This document shows, one piece after another, positions 46,975 through 55,423 of a stretch of 64,000 nucleotides of DNA. Source of the DNA: Pseudomonas zanjanensis (lineage in GTDB: Bacteria > Pseudomonadota > Gammaproteobacteria > Pseudomonadales > Pseudomonadaceae); the NCBI RefSeq assembly GCF_014268745.2, contig NZ_JABWRB020000001.1, forward strand, positions 806,001 to 870,000, given 5' to 3'. The number at the start of each line of letters is the position of its first letter. Within the stretch, counting starts at the first letter, position 1. The notes below the pieces were generated by a model. The model worked only from the letters and a program-made list of their open reading frames with translations. It did not search any database and had not been told where the DNA came from. Position numbers and translations under genes: made by a program.

Positions 46975-47036
46975 TCCACCGTCATCGCGAACAAGGAATG
47001 GGGAATAGACATTGATTTTGTGAACACGCGGGAAAA

Positions 47037-47127
47037 CTGTGGGAGCGGGCTTGCTCGCGAATGCGGTGGGTCAGTCACAGCTGTACTAACTGATCCTTCG
47101 CATTCGCGAGCAAGCCCGCTCCCACAG
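47037..47127. repeat. REPIN, GCGGGC-type
   Basis: Perfectly paired 29-base arms 47037-47065 and 47099-47127, core GGGAGCGGGCTTGCTCGCGA, between the convergent hydrolase and dsbG genes. Confidence 0.9.
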
Positions 47128-47148
47128 GGGATCTGCAGTGGAGGCCGG

Positions 47149-47916
47149 TCACTTCGGCCCGAGAATCTTCACCAGCTTGTCCGGCGACGGCGCGCCTTGC
47201 TGCTGTTGCAGGTCACCTTTTTCATCCAGGTAGAAAATCGCCGGGGTGGCGGACAGTTCCAGTTCGTCCATCAACTGCTGGTTGGCGTCCAGTTTGGCCT
47301 GGATGGCGGGTGGGATGTCCTTGAGCGGTTTGAGCGGGCTGCCCTTGCCGGCCTTTTCATGCTCGGCCAGGGTTTTTTCCGGGTCCTTGGCGGCCAGCAA
47401 GGCAGCGGATTTACCCGGGCTGTCTTCGCGGATGATGCCCACCATGATGTGGCGCAACTGCACCTTGCCAGCCTTGACCCAAGGCCGGGCCTGTTCCCAG
47501 AACATGTTGCAGTACGGGCAGTTCGGGTCGCTGAACAGGTACACCGTGCGCGGTGCGTCCTTGTTGCCGTCGGCGATCCAGTTGCTGGCTTCCATCTTTG
47601 CCCAGATTTCCTTGGCCATCGGGGCGTAGACCAGTTTTTGCAGCGGTTCGGCGCTCAAGTCCTTGCCGTCGGCGTCGTACAGGTTGCCCAGCAGGACGTG
47701 CTGCCCGTCCGGGGTCAGGTACAGCGCCATCCCGCGGTTCTGGTATTGCGCCGCGTAACCGCGCAACCCGTCCGGGGCCTCGAAGGTGCCGACGATTTTC
47801 GCGCCCTTGGCTTCGATCTTCTTGATGGCCGCAGGCAACTCTTCGGCCTGGAGCAGCGGTGACTGCAACAGTGCGGCGGCAACGGCCAGGGTCAGCAGGT
47901 GGCGGAGGCGGGGCAT
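47149..47916 (-). CDS. dsbG: Thiol:disulfide interchange protein DsbG
   Basis: Periplasmic disulfide isomerase/reductase of 255 residues. A signal peptide (about 1-24) is followed by a dimerisation domain and a thioredoxin domain with active site CPYC (Cys133, Cys136) and the cis-Pro loop SATPAIFYLD. DsbG keeps single cysteines reduced and isomerises disulfides; it is recharged by DsbD. The ATG 47916 overlaps the end of the TlpA-like gene by 25 bases. Third gene of the dsbD-tlpA-dsbG operon. Confidence 0.9.
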   Translation of the reverse strand: MPRLRHLLTLAVAAALLQSPLLQAEELPAAIKKIEAKGAKIVGTFEAPDGLRGYAAQYQNRGMALYLTPDGQHVLLGNLYDADGKDLSAEPLQKLVYAPMAKEIWAKMEASNWIADGNKDAPRTVYLFSDPNCPYCNMFWEQARPWVKAGKVQLRHIMVGIIREDSPGKSAALLAAKDPEKTLAEHEKAGKGSPLKPLKDIPPAIQAKLDANQQLMDELELSATPAIFYLDEKGDLQQQQGAPSPDKLVKILGPK

Positions 47917-48761
47917 GGCGGTTTCCTTGTGGCGGAGTGGGGCGTCGTAGGCGAGTCGGGCGTTTCGAAGTGTTCCAGGGCGCGGGCCAGGCTCGCTTCC
48001 GACAGTTCGCCCAGGTGGCTGCCCAGCAGGCGGCCGTCGGCGCTGTAGAACAGGGTAGTTGGCAGGGCCATGGAACCCACGGCCTGGCCGAGGCGGCCGC
48101 TGCCATCGAACAGAACATTGGTCAGGCTCAGGCCTTGGGTGGCCAGGTAGGTACTGACGCTTTGCATGCTTTCGGCCTGGTTGACGAACAGGAAGGTCAG
48201 GTCCGGGCGCTGTTGCTGGGCTTCTTCCAGCACCGGCATTTCTCGTCGGCAAGGCGGGCACCAGGTGGCCCACAGGTTGATCACCAGAGGGCCGCCCTGG
48301 TAGTCGGTGAGCTTCACGGTCTCGCCGTCGGCGGTGCGCAGGTTTATCTCGGGCAGCCGGGTGCCTTGTTCATAAATCGTCAACGACATGGTCGCCACCA
48401 GCCAGAACAGCAAGCCACTGCCGACACCGAAGCCCAGCGGTCGGCGCAAGGCCGGGCGGCGCCGGGCCCACAGCAAGGCGCCGACCAGCAGCGCGACAAT
48501 GCCCGGCCAGGCCAGGAAGCCGCCGTCACGCAGGTCGACGATCTGCCACGGGTCGTCCCGGTAATGTTGCCAATAGGCGACAACAAAACCGACCCGTGCG
48601 GCCAAAAGGCCCAGCACGAACAGCACGAATAGCACCGACTCGGGGTTCTCGCCCCCGCGCTTGGCCACCCGCCAGCCGACGAAGGTCGCCAGGGCCAGGG
48701 CGCTGATCAACAACAAATGATTGAGGGCGATGGCAAAGGTGCCCAGGGTGAACGTCAGCAT
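47892..48761 (-). CDS. TlpA/DsbE-like thioredoxin with LGT-like membrane domain
   Basis: Protein of 289 residues. The N-terminal 130 residues form about four membrane helices resembling prolipoprotein diacylglyceryl transferase (LLAARVGFVVAYW, then DLRDGGFLAWPGIVALL), but the catalytic His of the LGT HGG motif is absent. The C-terminal half is a periplasmic thioredoxin domain with active site WCPPC (Cys168, Cys171) and the cis-Pro loop MALPTTLFYS. Its ATG shares one base with the dsbD stop (TGATG), so translation is coupled. Probably a membrane-anchored reductase fed by DsbD; the membrane part may pass electrons or only anchor. Confidence 0.82.
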   Translation of the reverse strand: MLTFTLGTFAIALNHLLLISALALATFVGWRVAKRGGENPESVLFVLFVLGLLAARVGFVVAYWQHYRDDPWQIVDLRDGGFLAWPGIVALLVGALLWARRRPALRRPLGFGVGSGLLFWLVATMSLTIYEQGTRLPEINLRTADGETVKLTDYQGGPLVINLWATWCPPCRREMPVLEEAQQQRPDLTFLFVNQAESMQSVSTYLATQGLSLTNVLFDGSGRLGQAVGSMALPTTLFYSADGRLLGSHLGELSEASLARALEHFETPDSPTTPHSATRKPPCPASATC

Positions 48762-50488
48762 CAGCGTGCGTCTCGGGTGAGGTTCCAGCGCTCCAGGAAG
48801 GCCTTGGCGTCGACTTCCCCGGTGATCCGCTGGCTGCGGCGCTCTTCACCGTCGGCACCAATCCACAGCAGGCTCGGCGGCCCAGGCACTTGGTAACGGC
48901 TCAGCAACTCGCGGCTGGCGGGGCTGTCGGCGGTGACGTCGAGGCGCAAGAGGCGTACACCGTTCAGGGCGTCGAGCACCTCGGCGCGGCCGAATACCTG
49001 CTTTTCCATGATCTTGCAGGACACGCACCAGTCGGCGTAGTAGTCCAGCAGCACCCATTGGCCCTGGACCTTGGCGGCGTCCAGTTCCCGTTGCAGGGCG
49101 GCGGGCTCGCTGACGGTGACGAATGCGTCGTGGGCACTGACGTTCGCACTGCCCTCGCTGGCGGCGTACACCTTCAGGGGCTGGAAGAAATCATCGCCAC
49201 CGCCCGCTGCGCCAATCACCAGCAGGCTGCCCCACAGGCCGAACAGCAACGAGGCGCTGCCGCAGACATAGGCGATGCGACCGAAGCCTTCGGTCTGGCG
49301 CCAGGCACTGTAGGCGGCGATCAACAACAGCACGCCCCACAGGCCGACCCACAGCGAGCCGTCGATGATCGGGCGAATCATCAGCAGCGCGGTGCCGAGG
49401 AACAGGAAGCCGAACACACCCTTGAGCAGGTTCATCCAGGCGCCGGGCTTGGGCAGGAAGCGGTTGCCCACGGTCACCAGCAGCAACAACGGCAGGCCCA
49501 TGCCAATGCCCATGGTGAACAGGATCAGCCCACCGTGCAGCGCATTGCCGCTCTGGGCGATATACAGCAGCGCACCGGCCAGCGGGGCGGTCATGCATGG
49601 TCCCACCAGCAGGCCCGACAGGGCGCCGAGCACGCCGGCGCCTACCAGGCTGCCACCGCGCCGCTGGCGCCCGGCGTTTTCCAGGCGATCGCGCAGGGCG
49701 GCCGGCAATTGCAATTCGAAGAAACCGAACATCGGCAGCGCCAGCAACACGAAGATGGCCGCGAAGCTGCCCAGCAGCCACGGTTGTTGTAGCAACGCTT
49801 GAAGGTTGGCCCCCAGCAGTGCGGCGAGCACGCCCATGGCGGCGTACACCAGGGCCATGCTGATCACGTAGCTGCCGGCCAGCGCCAGGCCACGTCTCGG
49901 TCCGGCGCCGCTGCCCACCACCAGCCCGGCCAGGATCGGCAGCATCGGCAGCGAACAGGGCGTGAACGCCAGCAGCAGGCCCAGGCCGAAGAACACCAGC
50001 AGGCTCCAGCCCAAGGCCCGTTGCTGCAGGCCGCTGGCCAGGGCCTGGTCCGGCGCCTCGTCGGTGGTCGCCGCCGGTGCGCTGCCGCCCAAGTCGACGA
50101 CTTGGGTCTGGGGTGGGTAGCACAGGCCAGCGTCGGCACAGCCCTGGAAGCCCACCTTGATCTTGCCCGTGGCGCCGGCGGGTATCTTCAGTTCCAGCGC
50201 CTGGCGATAGACTTGCTGGTCGCCGAAAAACTCGTCGCTGTGGGCTTCACCCTCCGGCAGCTTGGGTTTTTGCGCCTCGGCCAGGCCATCGAACTTGAGC
50301 CGTTGCTGATAGAGGTAGTACCCATCGGCGATCTGCCAGAACAGCTGGGTTTCACCGGAGTCCAGGCGTTCGGAGGTGAACACGAACGCCTTTTCCACCG
50401 GCAGGAAATCGGGTTTGGTTTCGAAGGGATTGGCGGCCTGGGCCAGGCCCGAGATCAGGAACAGCCACAAAAAAAACAATCGACGCAT
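48761..50488 (-). CDS. dsbD: Thiol:disulfide interchange protein DsbD
   Basis: Transmembrane electron carrier of 575 residues that moves reducing power from cytoplasmic thioredoxin to periplasmic partners. A signal peptide (1-18) is followed by the alpha domain with the pair in GCADAGLCYPP, eight membrane helices with the Cys pair in FTPCSLPML and VGPCMTAPLAG, and a C-terminal thioredoxin domain with ADWCVSCKIME. ATG 50488 gives the signal peptide directly; ATG 50512 upstream is possible. Codons 4-7 contain a run of eight T. First gene of the operon with the TlpA-like gene and dsbG. Confidence 0.92.
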   Translation of the reverse strand: MRRLFFLWLFLISGLAQAANPFETKPDFLPVEKAFVFTSERLDSGETQLFWQIADGYYLYQQRLKFDGLAEAQKPKLPEGEAHSDEFFGDQQVYRQALELKIPAGATGKIKVGFQGCADAGLCYPPQTQVVDLGGSAPAATTDEAPDQALASGLQQRALGWSLLVFFGLGLLLAFTPCSLPMLPILAGLVVGSGAGPRRGLALAGSYVISMALVYAAMGVLAALLGANLQALLQQPWLLGSFAAIFVLLALPMFGFFELQLPAALRDRLENAGRQRRGGSLVGAGVLGALSGLLVGPCMTAPLAGALLYIAQSGNALHGGLILFTMGIGMGLPLLLLVTVGNRFLPKPGAWMNLLKGVFGFLFLGTALLMIRPIIDGSLWVGLWGVLLLIAAYSAWRQTEGFGRIAYVCGSASLLFGLWGSLLVIGAAGGGDDFFQPLKVYAASEGSANVSAHDAFVTVSEPAALQRELDAAKVQGQWVLLDYYADWCVSCKIMEKQVFGRAEVLDALNGVRLLRLDVTADSPASRELLSRYQVPGPPSLLWIGADGEERRSQRITGEVDAKAFLERWNLTRDAR

Positions 50489-50537
50489 GGACAGAGCCTT
50501 AGAACGAAGCATGTGGAAAGCACAATGGCGACTGGCG

Positions 50538-50554
50538 ATTAACCGTCGATTAAC
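50538..50554 (-). promoter_or_regulatory. Direct-repeat operator candidate for the OmpR-type regulator
   Basis: ATTAAC occurs at 50538-50543 and 50549-50554; on the minus strand this is GTTAAT-N5-GTTAAT with an 11-base period. That is the geometry bound by PmrA/QseB-class regulators (CTTAAT-N5-CTTAAT). It lies 50 bases before the dsbD start, in the gap shared with the divergent regulator gene. Confidence 0.5.
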
Positions 50555-50663
50555 CCGGCGACGACCGGCAGGCAGCAATGATCGCCCATGTTGGCCATAG
50601 TCGTCGCATAATGTCGGCTTAATCGGCCGGCGGCCTAATGTACCTTTTTCAACGGGGCTTTCC

Positions 50664-51344
50664 ATGCGCGTACTGGTCTGCGAAGACGATGAGTTGATTG
50701 CCAGCGGGATCGTTGCCGGCCTCACGGCGCAGGGCCTGACCGTCGAGCACGTGGCCACCGCATCGGCGGCGCGGGCGATGGTCGGCGTGGCGGAGTTCGA
50801 TGTCATGGTGCTGGACCTGGGATTGCCCGATGAGGATGGCCTCAAGCTGCTCAAGCAATTGCGCCAGCAGGGGCTGGAGACGCCGGTGCTGATCCTCACC
50901 GCCCGCGACTCGGTGACCGACCGGGTCGACGGCTTGCAGGCCGGCGCCGACGACTATCTGCTCAAGCCCTTCGACCTGCGCGAGCTTGCGGCGCGCCTGC
51001 ACACGTTGCTGCGGCGCGTGGCGGGGCGTAGCGTCAACCTGATCGAGCACGGTCGCCTGACTTACGACCCCAGCAGTCGGGAAACCACCCTCGACGGCCA
51101 GCCGGTGGATCTGTCCCGGCGTGAGCAGTCGCTGTTGCAGGCACTCTTGCACAGTCGCGGCCGGGTGTTGTCCAGCGAGCAACTCAAGGACAGTGTCTAC
51201 GGGTTCAACGACGAGCTGGAAAGCAACGCCCTCAACGTCCATATCCATCACCTGCGGCGCAAGTTGGGCAACGGCATTGTCGAGACCGTGCGTGGCCTGG
51301 GTTATCGCCTGGGGCCGGCCGACGGCGCAGAGTCCTCCAAGTGA
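50664..51344 (+). CDS. OmpR-family response regulator (DsbR-like)
   Basis: Response regulator of 226 residues, PmrA/QseB class. The receiver has VLVCEDDELIASG, phospho-acceptor Asp51 (VLDLGLPDEDG) and KPFDLRELAAR. The winged helix ends LNVHIHHLRRKLG...VRGLGYRLG. The GTG start of the kinase gene overlaps its stop by 4 bases. Divergent from dsbD-tlpA-dsbG. In P. aeruginosa the same arrangement (DsbRS) is reported as a copper-responsive pair that controls dsb genes, so the same role is likely here. Confidence 0.88.
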   Translation: MRVLVCEDDELIASGIVAGLTAQGLTVEHVATASAARAMVGVAEFDVMVLDLGLPDEDGLKLLKQLRQQGLETPVLILTARDSVTDRVDGLQAGADDYLLKPFDLRELAARLHTLLRRVAGRSVNLIEHGRLTYDPSSRETTLDGQPVDLSRREQSLLQALLHSRGRVLSSEQLKDSVYGFNDELESNALNVHIHHLRRKLGNGIVETVRGLGYRLGPADGAESSK

Positions 51345-52675
51345 TAAGCCTGCGACTGCGCCTGAGCCTGACCCTCGGCGCGGCCTTTGCCCTGATCTGG
51401 GCCCTGGCCGCGGCGTGGATGCTCAGTGATCTGCGCAACCAGATGATGTTCTCCCTCGACCAGCGCCTGGTGGCCTCGGCGCGGATGGTGGCCGGGTTGC
51501 TGGAGCAACTGCCGCCCTTGCCGACCAAGGGTGACGGTACGCATTTCAGCGCCGAGCAACTGAGCATTCCCGGCGGCATGGCCTGCCAGGTCAGCTCTTT
51601 GCGCGGCGAGATCCTGGCCCGCAGCCACGGCACCCCGGAACAGGCCCTGGAAGCCGAAAAAATGGGCTTCCACGACCAGATGATCGACGGCGCGCCCTGG
51701 CGCAGCTTCACCCTGGCCCGGGGCGACTTGCGCATCACCACCGCCGACCGCCAGATCGAACGGGAAGCCTTGAACATGTCGGTGTTGCTGGCCGCCTCGG
51801 TGCCGGTGGGGGTGGCGCTGCTCGGTTGCCTGTGCCTGTTGTGGCTGGGCATCGGCCAGGGCCTGGCACCGCTCAATCGCATGCGCGATGCGCTGATGCG
51901 GCGCAATGCCGATTCCCTGGAGCCCTTGCAGATCCATCCGCTGCCCAGCGAGTTGCAGCCGTTGCTGGAAACCCAGAACCAATTGTTCCAGCGCATCGGC
52001 AAGGCCATCGAGCGCGAGCGACGACTAACCGGCGACGCCGCTCACGAACTGCGCAGCCCGTTGACCGCCATCAAGACGCACCTGCAAGTGGCGCGCATGA
52101 CCGAAGGGGTTGCCCGCGACCAGTCCCTGGCCCGGGCCGAAGAGGGCGCCGACCGCTTGCACCGCACCCTTGAACAGTTGCTGTTGCTGGCGCGGGTCGA
52201 AGGCAGCCTGTCGTTCGACGATGGCGTGCACTGCAACGCCGAGCAGGTCGCGCGGTTGGCGATCCAGGACTCTGCCGGCTGTGAGTCCCGGCGCATCAAG
52301 CTGCACCTGGCCCCAGGGCTGTCCGACGCACCCGTGCAGATGCCGGCGGTGCTCTCCATTGCCGCCTTGCGCAATCTGCTGGATAACGCCCTGCGCCATA
52401 CCCCGGACGATACCGATGTGGAACTGAGCCTGGAAATGATCGGCCAGCGCGTGCGCTTCCAAGTCCGCGACCATGGCCCCGGCATCGCCGCCGACGACAT
52501 CCAGCACTTGACCCAGCGCTTCTGGCGCAACGGCCAGAGCACCGGCTGCGGACTGGGGCTGGCGATCGTCCAGGCCATCGTCCAGCGTTGCGGCTGTGGC
52601 CTGCATTTCGACAGCCGCCCGGATGGGTTGCGGGTCGAATTGACGATGCCGGTGCAGGCAACCGTTGTTAAGTAG
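51341..52675 (+). CDS. Sensor histidine kinase (DsbS-like)
   Basis: QseC/PmrB-class kinase of 444 residues. Membrane helices lie at about 8-28 and 147-170, with a periplasmic sensor region of about 118 residues between them. A HAMP-like linker follows, then the H-box TGDAAHELRSPLTAIK (His235), the N-box LLDNALRH and the G-boxes DHGPGIAADD and GCGLGLAIV. GTG 51341 is coupled to the regulator stop. Metal sensing (copper) is inferred only from the DsbRS parallel; the periplasmic region has a lone Cys and few His. Confidence 0.87.
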   Translation: MISLRLRLSLTLGAAFALIWALAAAWMLSDLRNQMMFSLDQRLVASARMVAGLLEQLPPLPTKGDGTHFSAEQLSIPGGMACQVSSLRGEILARSHGTPEQALEAEKMGFHDQMIDGAPWRSFTLARGDLRITTADRQIEREALNMSVLLAASVPVGVALLGCLCLLWLGIGQGLAPLNRMRDALMRRNADSLEPLQIHPLPSELQPLLETQNQLFQRIGKAIERERRLTGDAAHELRSPLTAIKTHLQVARMTEGVARDQSLARAEEGADRLHRTLEQLLLLARVEGSLSFDDGVHCNAEQVARLAIQDSAGCESRRIKLHLAPGLSDAPVQMPAVLSIAALRNLLDNALRHTPDDTDVELSLEMIGQRVRFQVRDHGPGIAADDIQHLTQRFWRNGQSTGCGLGLAIVQAIVQRCGCGLHFDSRPDGLRVELTMPVQATVVK

Positions 52676-52683
52676 GTGATTGC

Positions 52684-52812
52684 GTGGCGAGGGAGCTTGC
52701 TCCCGCTGGACCGCGAAGCGGGCTCAAATCCGCCGCCGCGGACTACCAGGCTCACTGTGTCCTCTGGCTTTAGGGCTGCTGCGCAGCCCAGCGGGAGCAA
52801 GCTCCCTCGCCA
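52684..52812. repeat. REPIN, GAGGGAGC-type
   Basis: Inverted arms 52684-52710 and 52789-52812, core GGCGAGGGAGCTTGCTCCCG, plus inner GCTGCGCAGC-type flanks. Follows the kinase gene by 9 bases. Confidence 0.85.
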
Positions 52813-52959
52813 CAATGAGCCAGGCTAGGTCCCAAGAGCATCGGTAATCTCTCGGCATGGTCGTTGTACATCTGCTGTAACGACCTGCGATTGGCGCGCC
52901 CACCTGATCCAGGTCTATGTTTTTTTCAGCTCGACTCAAGGACTGAGGAAAACCGCGCC

Positions 52960-53481
52960 ATGGATACCTTCATTGAAATCTGCACGGCCACGCCCAGCGA
53001 TGCCGGCATCATCAGCCGGATCGCCGAGCGCTCCATCCGGGTCGGGTGTGCCGCCGAACACCGCAACGATCCCTCTGTCGTGGCCGCCTGGGTGCGCCAC
53101 AACACTCTCGCGCATATTCGCCCCTGGCTGATCGACCCACGGTTGCGCCTGACCCTGGCACGTTTGCAGGGTCGCCCGGCGGGTGTCGCCATGGCCACGG
53201 CCAGTGGCCGGATCGCCTTCTGCTACGTGCAACCGGAATCCTTCCGCCGGGGTGTCGGCCAGGCGCTGGTGGGAGACATCGAGACCTGGCTGCGCGGGCG
53301 CGGGGTGGCCCGGGTGCGCCTCAACAGCACCCGTTCCAGCCAGGCCTTCTATCGACACCTGGGCTTCGAGCAAAGCGCCGAGGCCTTTGCCCTTGGCGGG
53401 GTCAAGGCCGTCGCGATGCACAAGCCACTGATCGCGCCGACGGCGAAAGTGCTGTCCGAGAGTAAATCCCCCCGTGGCTGA
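52960..53481 (+). CDS. GNAT-family N-acetyltransferase upstream of pvdH
   Basis: Acetyltransferase of 173 residues. The acetyl-CoA loop reads FRRGVGQALVGDIETWL and the C-terminal motif is SSQAFYRHLGFEQSAEAFALGG. ATG 52960 has GAGGA at about 52945; the frame opens 32 codons earlier without a site. The substrate is unknown. The coding end contains the IS box that serves pvdH, so the gene itself is not clearly in the PvdS regulon. Confidence 0.82.
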   Translation: MDTFIEICTATPSDAGIISRIAERSIRVGCAAEHRNDPSVVAAWVRHNTLAHIRPWLIDPRLRLTLARLQGRPAGVAMATASGRIAFCYVQPESFRRGVGQALVGDIETWLRGRGVARVRLNSTRSSQAFYRHLGFEQSAEAFALGGVKAVAMHKPLIAPTAKVLSESKSPRG

Positions 53482-53486
53482 TGCGT
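53463..53486 (+). promoter_or_regulatory. PvdS IS box of pvdH
   Basis: TAAAT (53463-53467), 16 bases, CGT (53484-53486): exact consensus. It overlaps the last codons and stop of the GNAT gene and lies 92 bases before the pvdH start. Confidence 0.78.
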
Positions 53487-53577
53487 CTCCACAACAGGAA
53501 ACCTGCATGTGCGCCCCGACCGGATGCGCACCTGCCCGGTGTGCCGTTTGGGTCACTACCTATTGCGGGGTCGAGAG

Positions 53578-54990
53578 ATGTCAGTCGCCAACAGCCTTAT
53601 CGAAGCACAGCCGGCGCGGGTCAGCCCCGTGCCGGCCGAGACGCTCTACCAGTTCAATGAGTCGCCGCTGCTGGCTCGCCAGAGTCGGCAGGAGTCCAAT
53701 GCCCGCAGCTATCCACGGCGGATCCCCCTGGCCCTCAAGCGCGCCAAGGGGTTGTACGTCGAGGACGTCGAAGGCCGCACCTTCATCGATTGCCTGGCCG
53801 GTGCCGGCACGCTGGCGCTGGGGCATAACCACCCGGTGGTGATCGAAGCGATCCAGCAGGTGTTGGCCGATGAGTTGCCGTTGCACACCCTGGACCTGAC
53901 CACGCCGGTCAAGGACCGCTTCGTCCAGGATCTGTTCGGCCTGTTGCCGGCGCCGCTGGCTGCCGAGGCGAAGATCCAATTCTGCGGCCCCACCGGGACC
54001 GACGCGGTGGAAGCTGCCCTCAAACTGGTGCGCACCGCCACCGGACGCAGCACCGTGCTGTCGTTCCAGGGCGGTTACCACGGCATGAGCCAGGGCGCAT
54101 TGAGCCTGATGGGCAGCCTGGGACCGAAGAAACCCTTGGGCGCCTTGCTCAGCAACGGCGTGCAGTTCATGCCGTACCCCTACGATTACCGCTGCCCGTT
54201 TGGGCTGGGCGGTGCCGAGGGCGTCAAGGCCAATCTGCATTACCTGGAAAACCTGCTGCACGACCCGGAGGCCGGCGTGCAATTGCCAGCGGCGGTCATC
54301 GTCGAGGTGGTGCAGGGTGAGGGCGGGGTCATTCCCGCCGACCTGGACTGGCTGCGCGGCTTGCGGCGAATCACCGAGCAGGCCGGGGTGGCGTTGATCG
54401 TCGACGAAATCCAGAGCGGCTTCGGCCGTACCGGCAAAATGTTTGCCTTCGAACATGCCGGGATCATCCCCGACGTGGTCGTGCTGTCCAAGGCCATCGG
54501 CGGCAGCCTGCCGCTGGCGGTGGTGGTTTACCGCGATTGGCTCGACACCTGGCTGCCGGGCGCTCACGCCGGCACCTTTCGTGGCAACCAGATGGCCATG
54601 GCCGCCGGTTCCGCAGTGATGCGCTACCTGCAAGAGCACGACCTGCCGGCCCATGCCGCGGCCATGGGCGAACGCTTGAGCGAGCACCTGCACATCCTCC
54701 AGCGGGACTTCCCGCAACTGGGCGATATCCGCGGTCGCGGGCTGATGCTCGGCGTTGAACTGGTTGATCCGGCGGGTAAGCGGGATGCCCTGGGTCATCC
54801 GCCGGTACACGCACAGCTGGCGCCACGCCTGCAACGCGAATGCCTCAAGCGCGGGCTGATCCTGGAACTGGGCGGTCGGCAGGGTAGCGTGGTGCGGTTC
54901 CTGCCACCGTTGATCATCACCCGGGCGGAAATCGACCGGGTCGCCGAGATTTTCGGGCGAGCCCTGCAGGCGGCGATCACCGATCGTTAA
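53578..54990 (+). CDS. pvdH: Diaminobutyrate--2-oxoglutarate aminotransferase PvdH
   Basis: PLP enzyme of 470 residues (P. aeruginosa PvdH about 469). It makes L-2,4-diaminobutyrate from aspartate semialdehyde and glutamate; Dab is loaded by the last PvdL module. Class III aminotransferase motifs are LAGAGTLALGHNHP, CGPTGTDAVEAAL, LIVDEIQSGFGRTGKMFA and the PLP lysine in VLSKAIGGSLPLAV (Lys305). ATG 53578 follows a GAGAG site and gives the PvdH N-terminus; an upstream ATG at 53509 has no clear site. Preceded by an exact IS box and followed by the mbtH-like gene. Confidence 0.92.
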   Translation: MSVANSLIEAQPARVSPVPAETLYQFNESPLLARQSRQESNARSYPRRIPLALKRAKGLYVEDVEGRTFIDCLAGAGTLALGHNHPVVIEAIQQVLADELPLHTLDLTTPVKDRFVQDLFGLLPAPLAAEAKIQFCGPTGTDAVEAALKLVRTATGRSTVLSFQGGYHGMSQGALSLMGSLGPKKPLGALLSNGVQFMPYPYDYRCPFGLGGAEGVKANLHYLENLLHDPEAGVQLPAAVIVEVVQGEGGVIPADLDWLRGLRRITEQAGVALIVDEIQSGFGRTGKMFAFEHAGIIPDVVVLSKAIGGSLPLAVVVYRDWLDTWLPGAHAGTFRGNQMAMAAGSAVMRYLQEHDLPAHAAAMGERLSEHLHILQRDFPQLGDIRGRGLMLGVELVDPAGKRDALGHPPVHAQLAPRLQRECLKRGLILELGGRQGSVVRFLPPLIITRAEIDRVAEIFGRALQAAITDR

Positions 54991-55011
54991 TTTTCACCCG
55001 ACCCTATACGT
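54988..55011 (+). promoter_or_regulatory. PvdS IS box of the mbtH-like gene
   Basis: TAATT (54988-54992), 16 bases, CGT (55009-55011), beginning in the pvdH stop codon and 64 bases before the mbtH-like ATG. The -35 part is the same variant as in the pvdL box. Confidence 0.7.
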
Positions 55012-55074
55012 TCCTTTCATATCCTGGCTGCGCATGTGACGCAGCGAACCTCGAGCATAGATGGAGAGACACCC

Positions 55075-55302
55075 ATGACTTCAGTATTCGACCGCGAGGA
55101 CATCGTCTTTCAGGTCGTGGTCAACCACGAAGAACAGTATTCGATCTGGCCAGACTACAAGGCCGTGCCCGAAGGCTGGCGCACCGTTGGCAAGAGCGGG
55201 TTCAAGAAGGAATGCCTGGCCTACATCGAAGAAGTCTGGACCGACATGCGCCCGCTGAGCTTGCGCAAGAAGATGGAAGAGCAGGCGGCAGTGCTTAACT
55301 AA
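55075..55302 (+). CDS. MbtH-like protein
   Basis: Protein of 75 residues with the MbtH fold signatures [19 protein letters not shown] and [15 protein letters not shown], including the conserved Trp residues. MbtH proteins bind NRPS adenylation domains and help them fold or work, here probably PvdL and other pyoverdine synthetases. ATG 55075 has GGAGAGA upstream. Directly follows pvdH, with its own IS box, as in P. aeruginosa (PA2413-PA2412). Confidence 0.93.
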   Translation: MTSVFDREDIVFQVVVNHEEQYSIWPDYKAVPEGWRTVGKSGFKKECLAYIEEVWTDMRPLSLRKKMEEQAAVLN

Positions 55303-55322
55303 GCCGATATGGAATGCTCTTT

Positions 55323-55411
55323 TGTGGGAGCGGGCTTGCTCGCGAAGGCGGTCTGTCAGTTAGCCAATTATTGCCTGACACGCCGCCTTCGCGAGCAAGC
55401 CCGCTCCCACA
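55323..55411. repeat. REPIN, GCGGGC-type
   Basis: Perfect 29-base inverted arms 55323-55351 and 55383-55411, core GGGAGCGGGCTTGCTCGCGA plus AGGCGG. Lies between the convergent mbtH-like and LysR genes. Confidence 0.9.
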
Positions 55412-55423
55412 TGTTGCGTGTGT

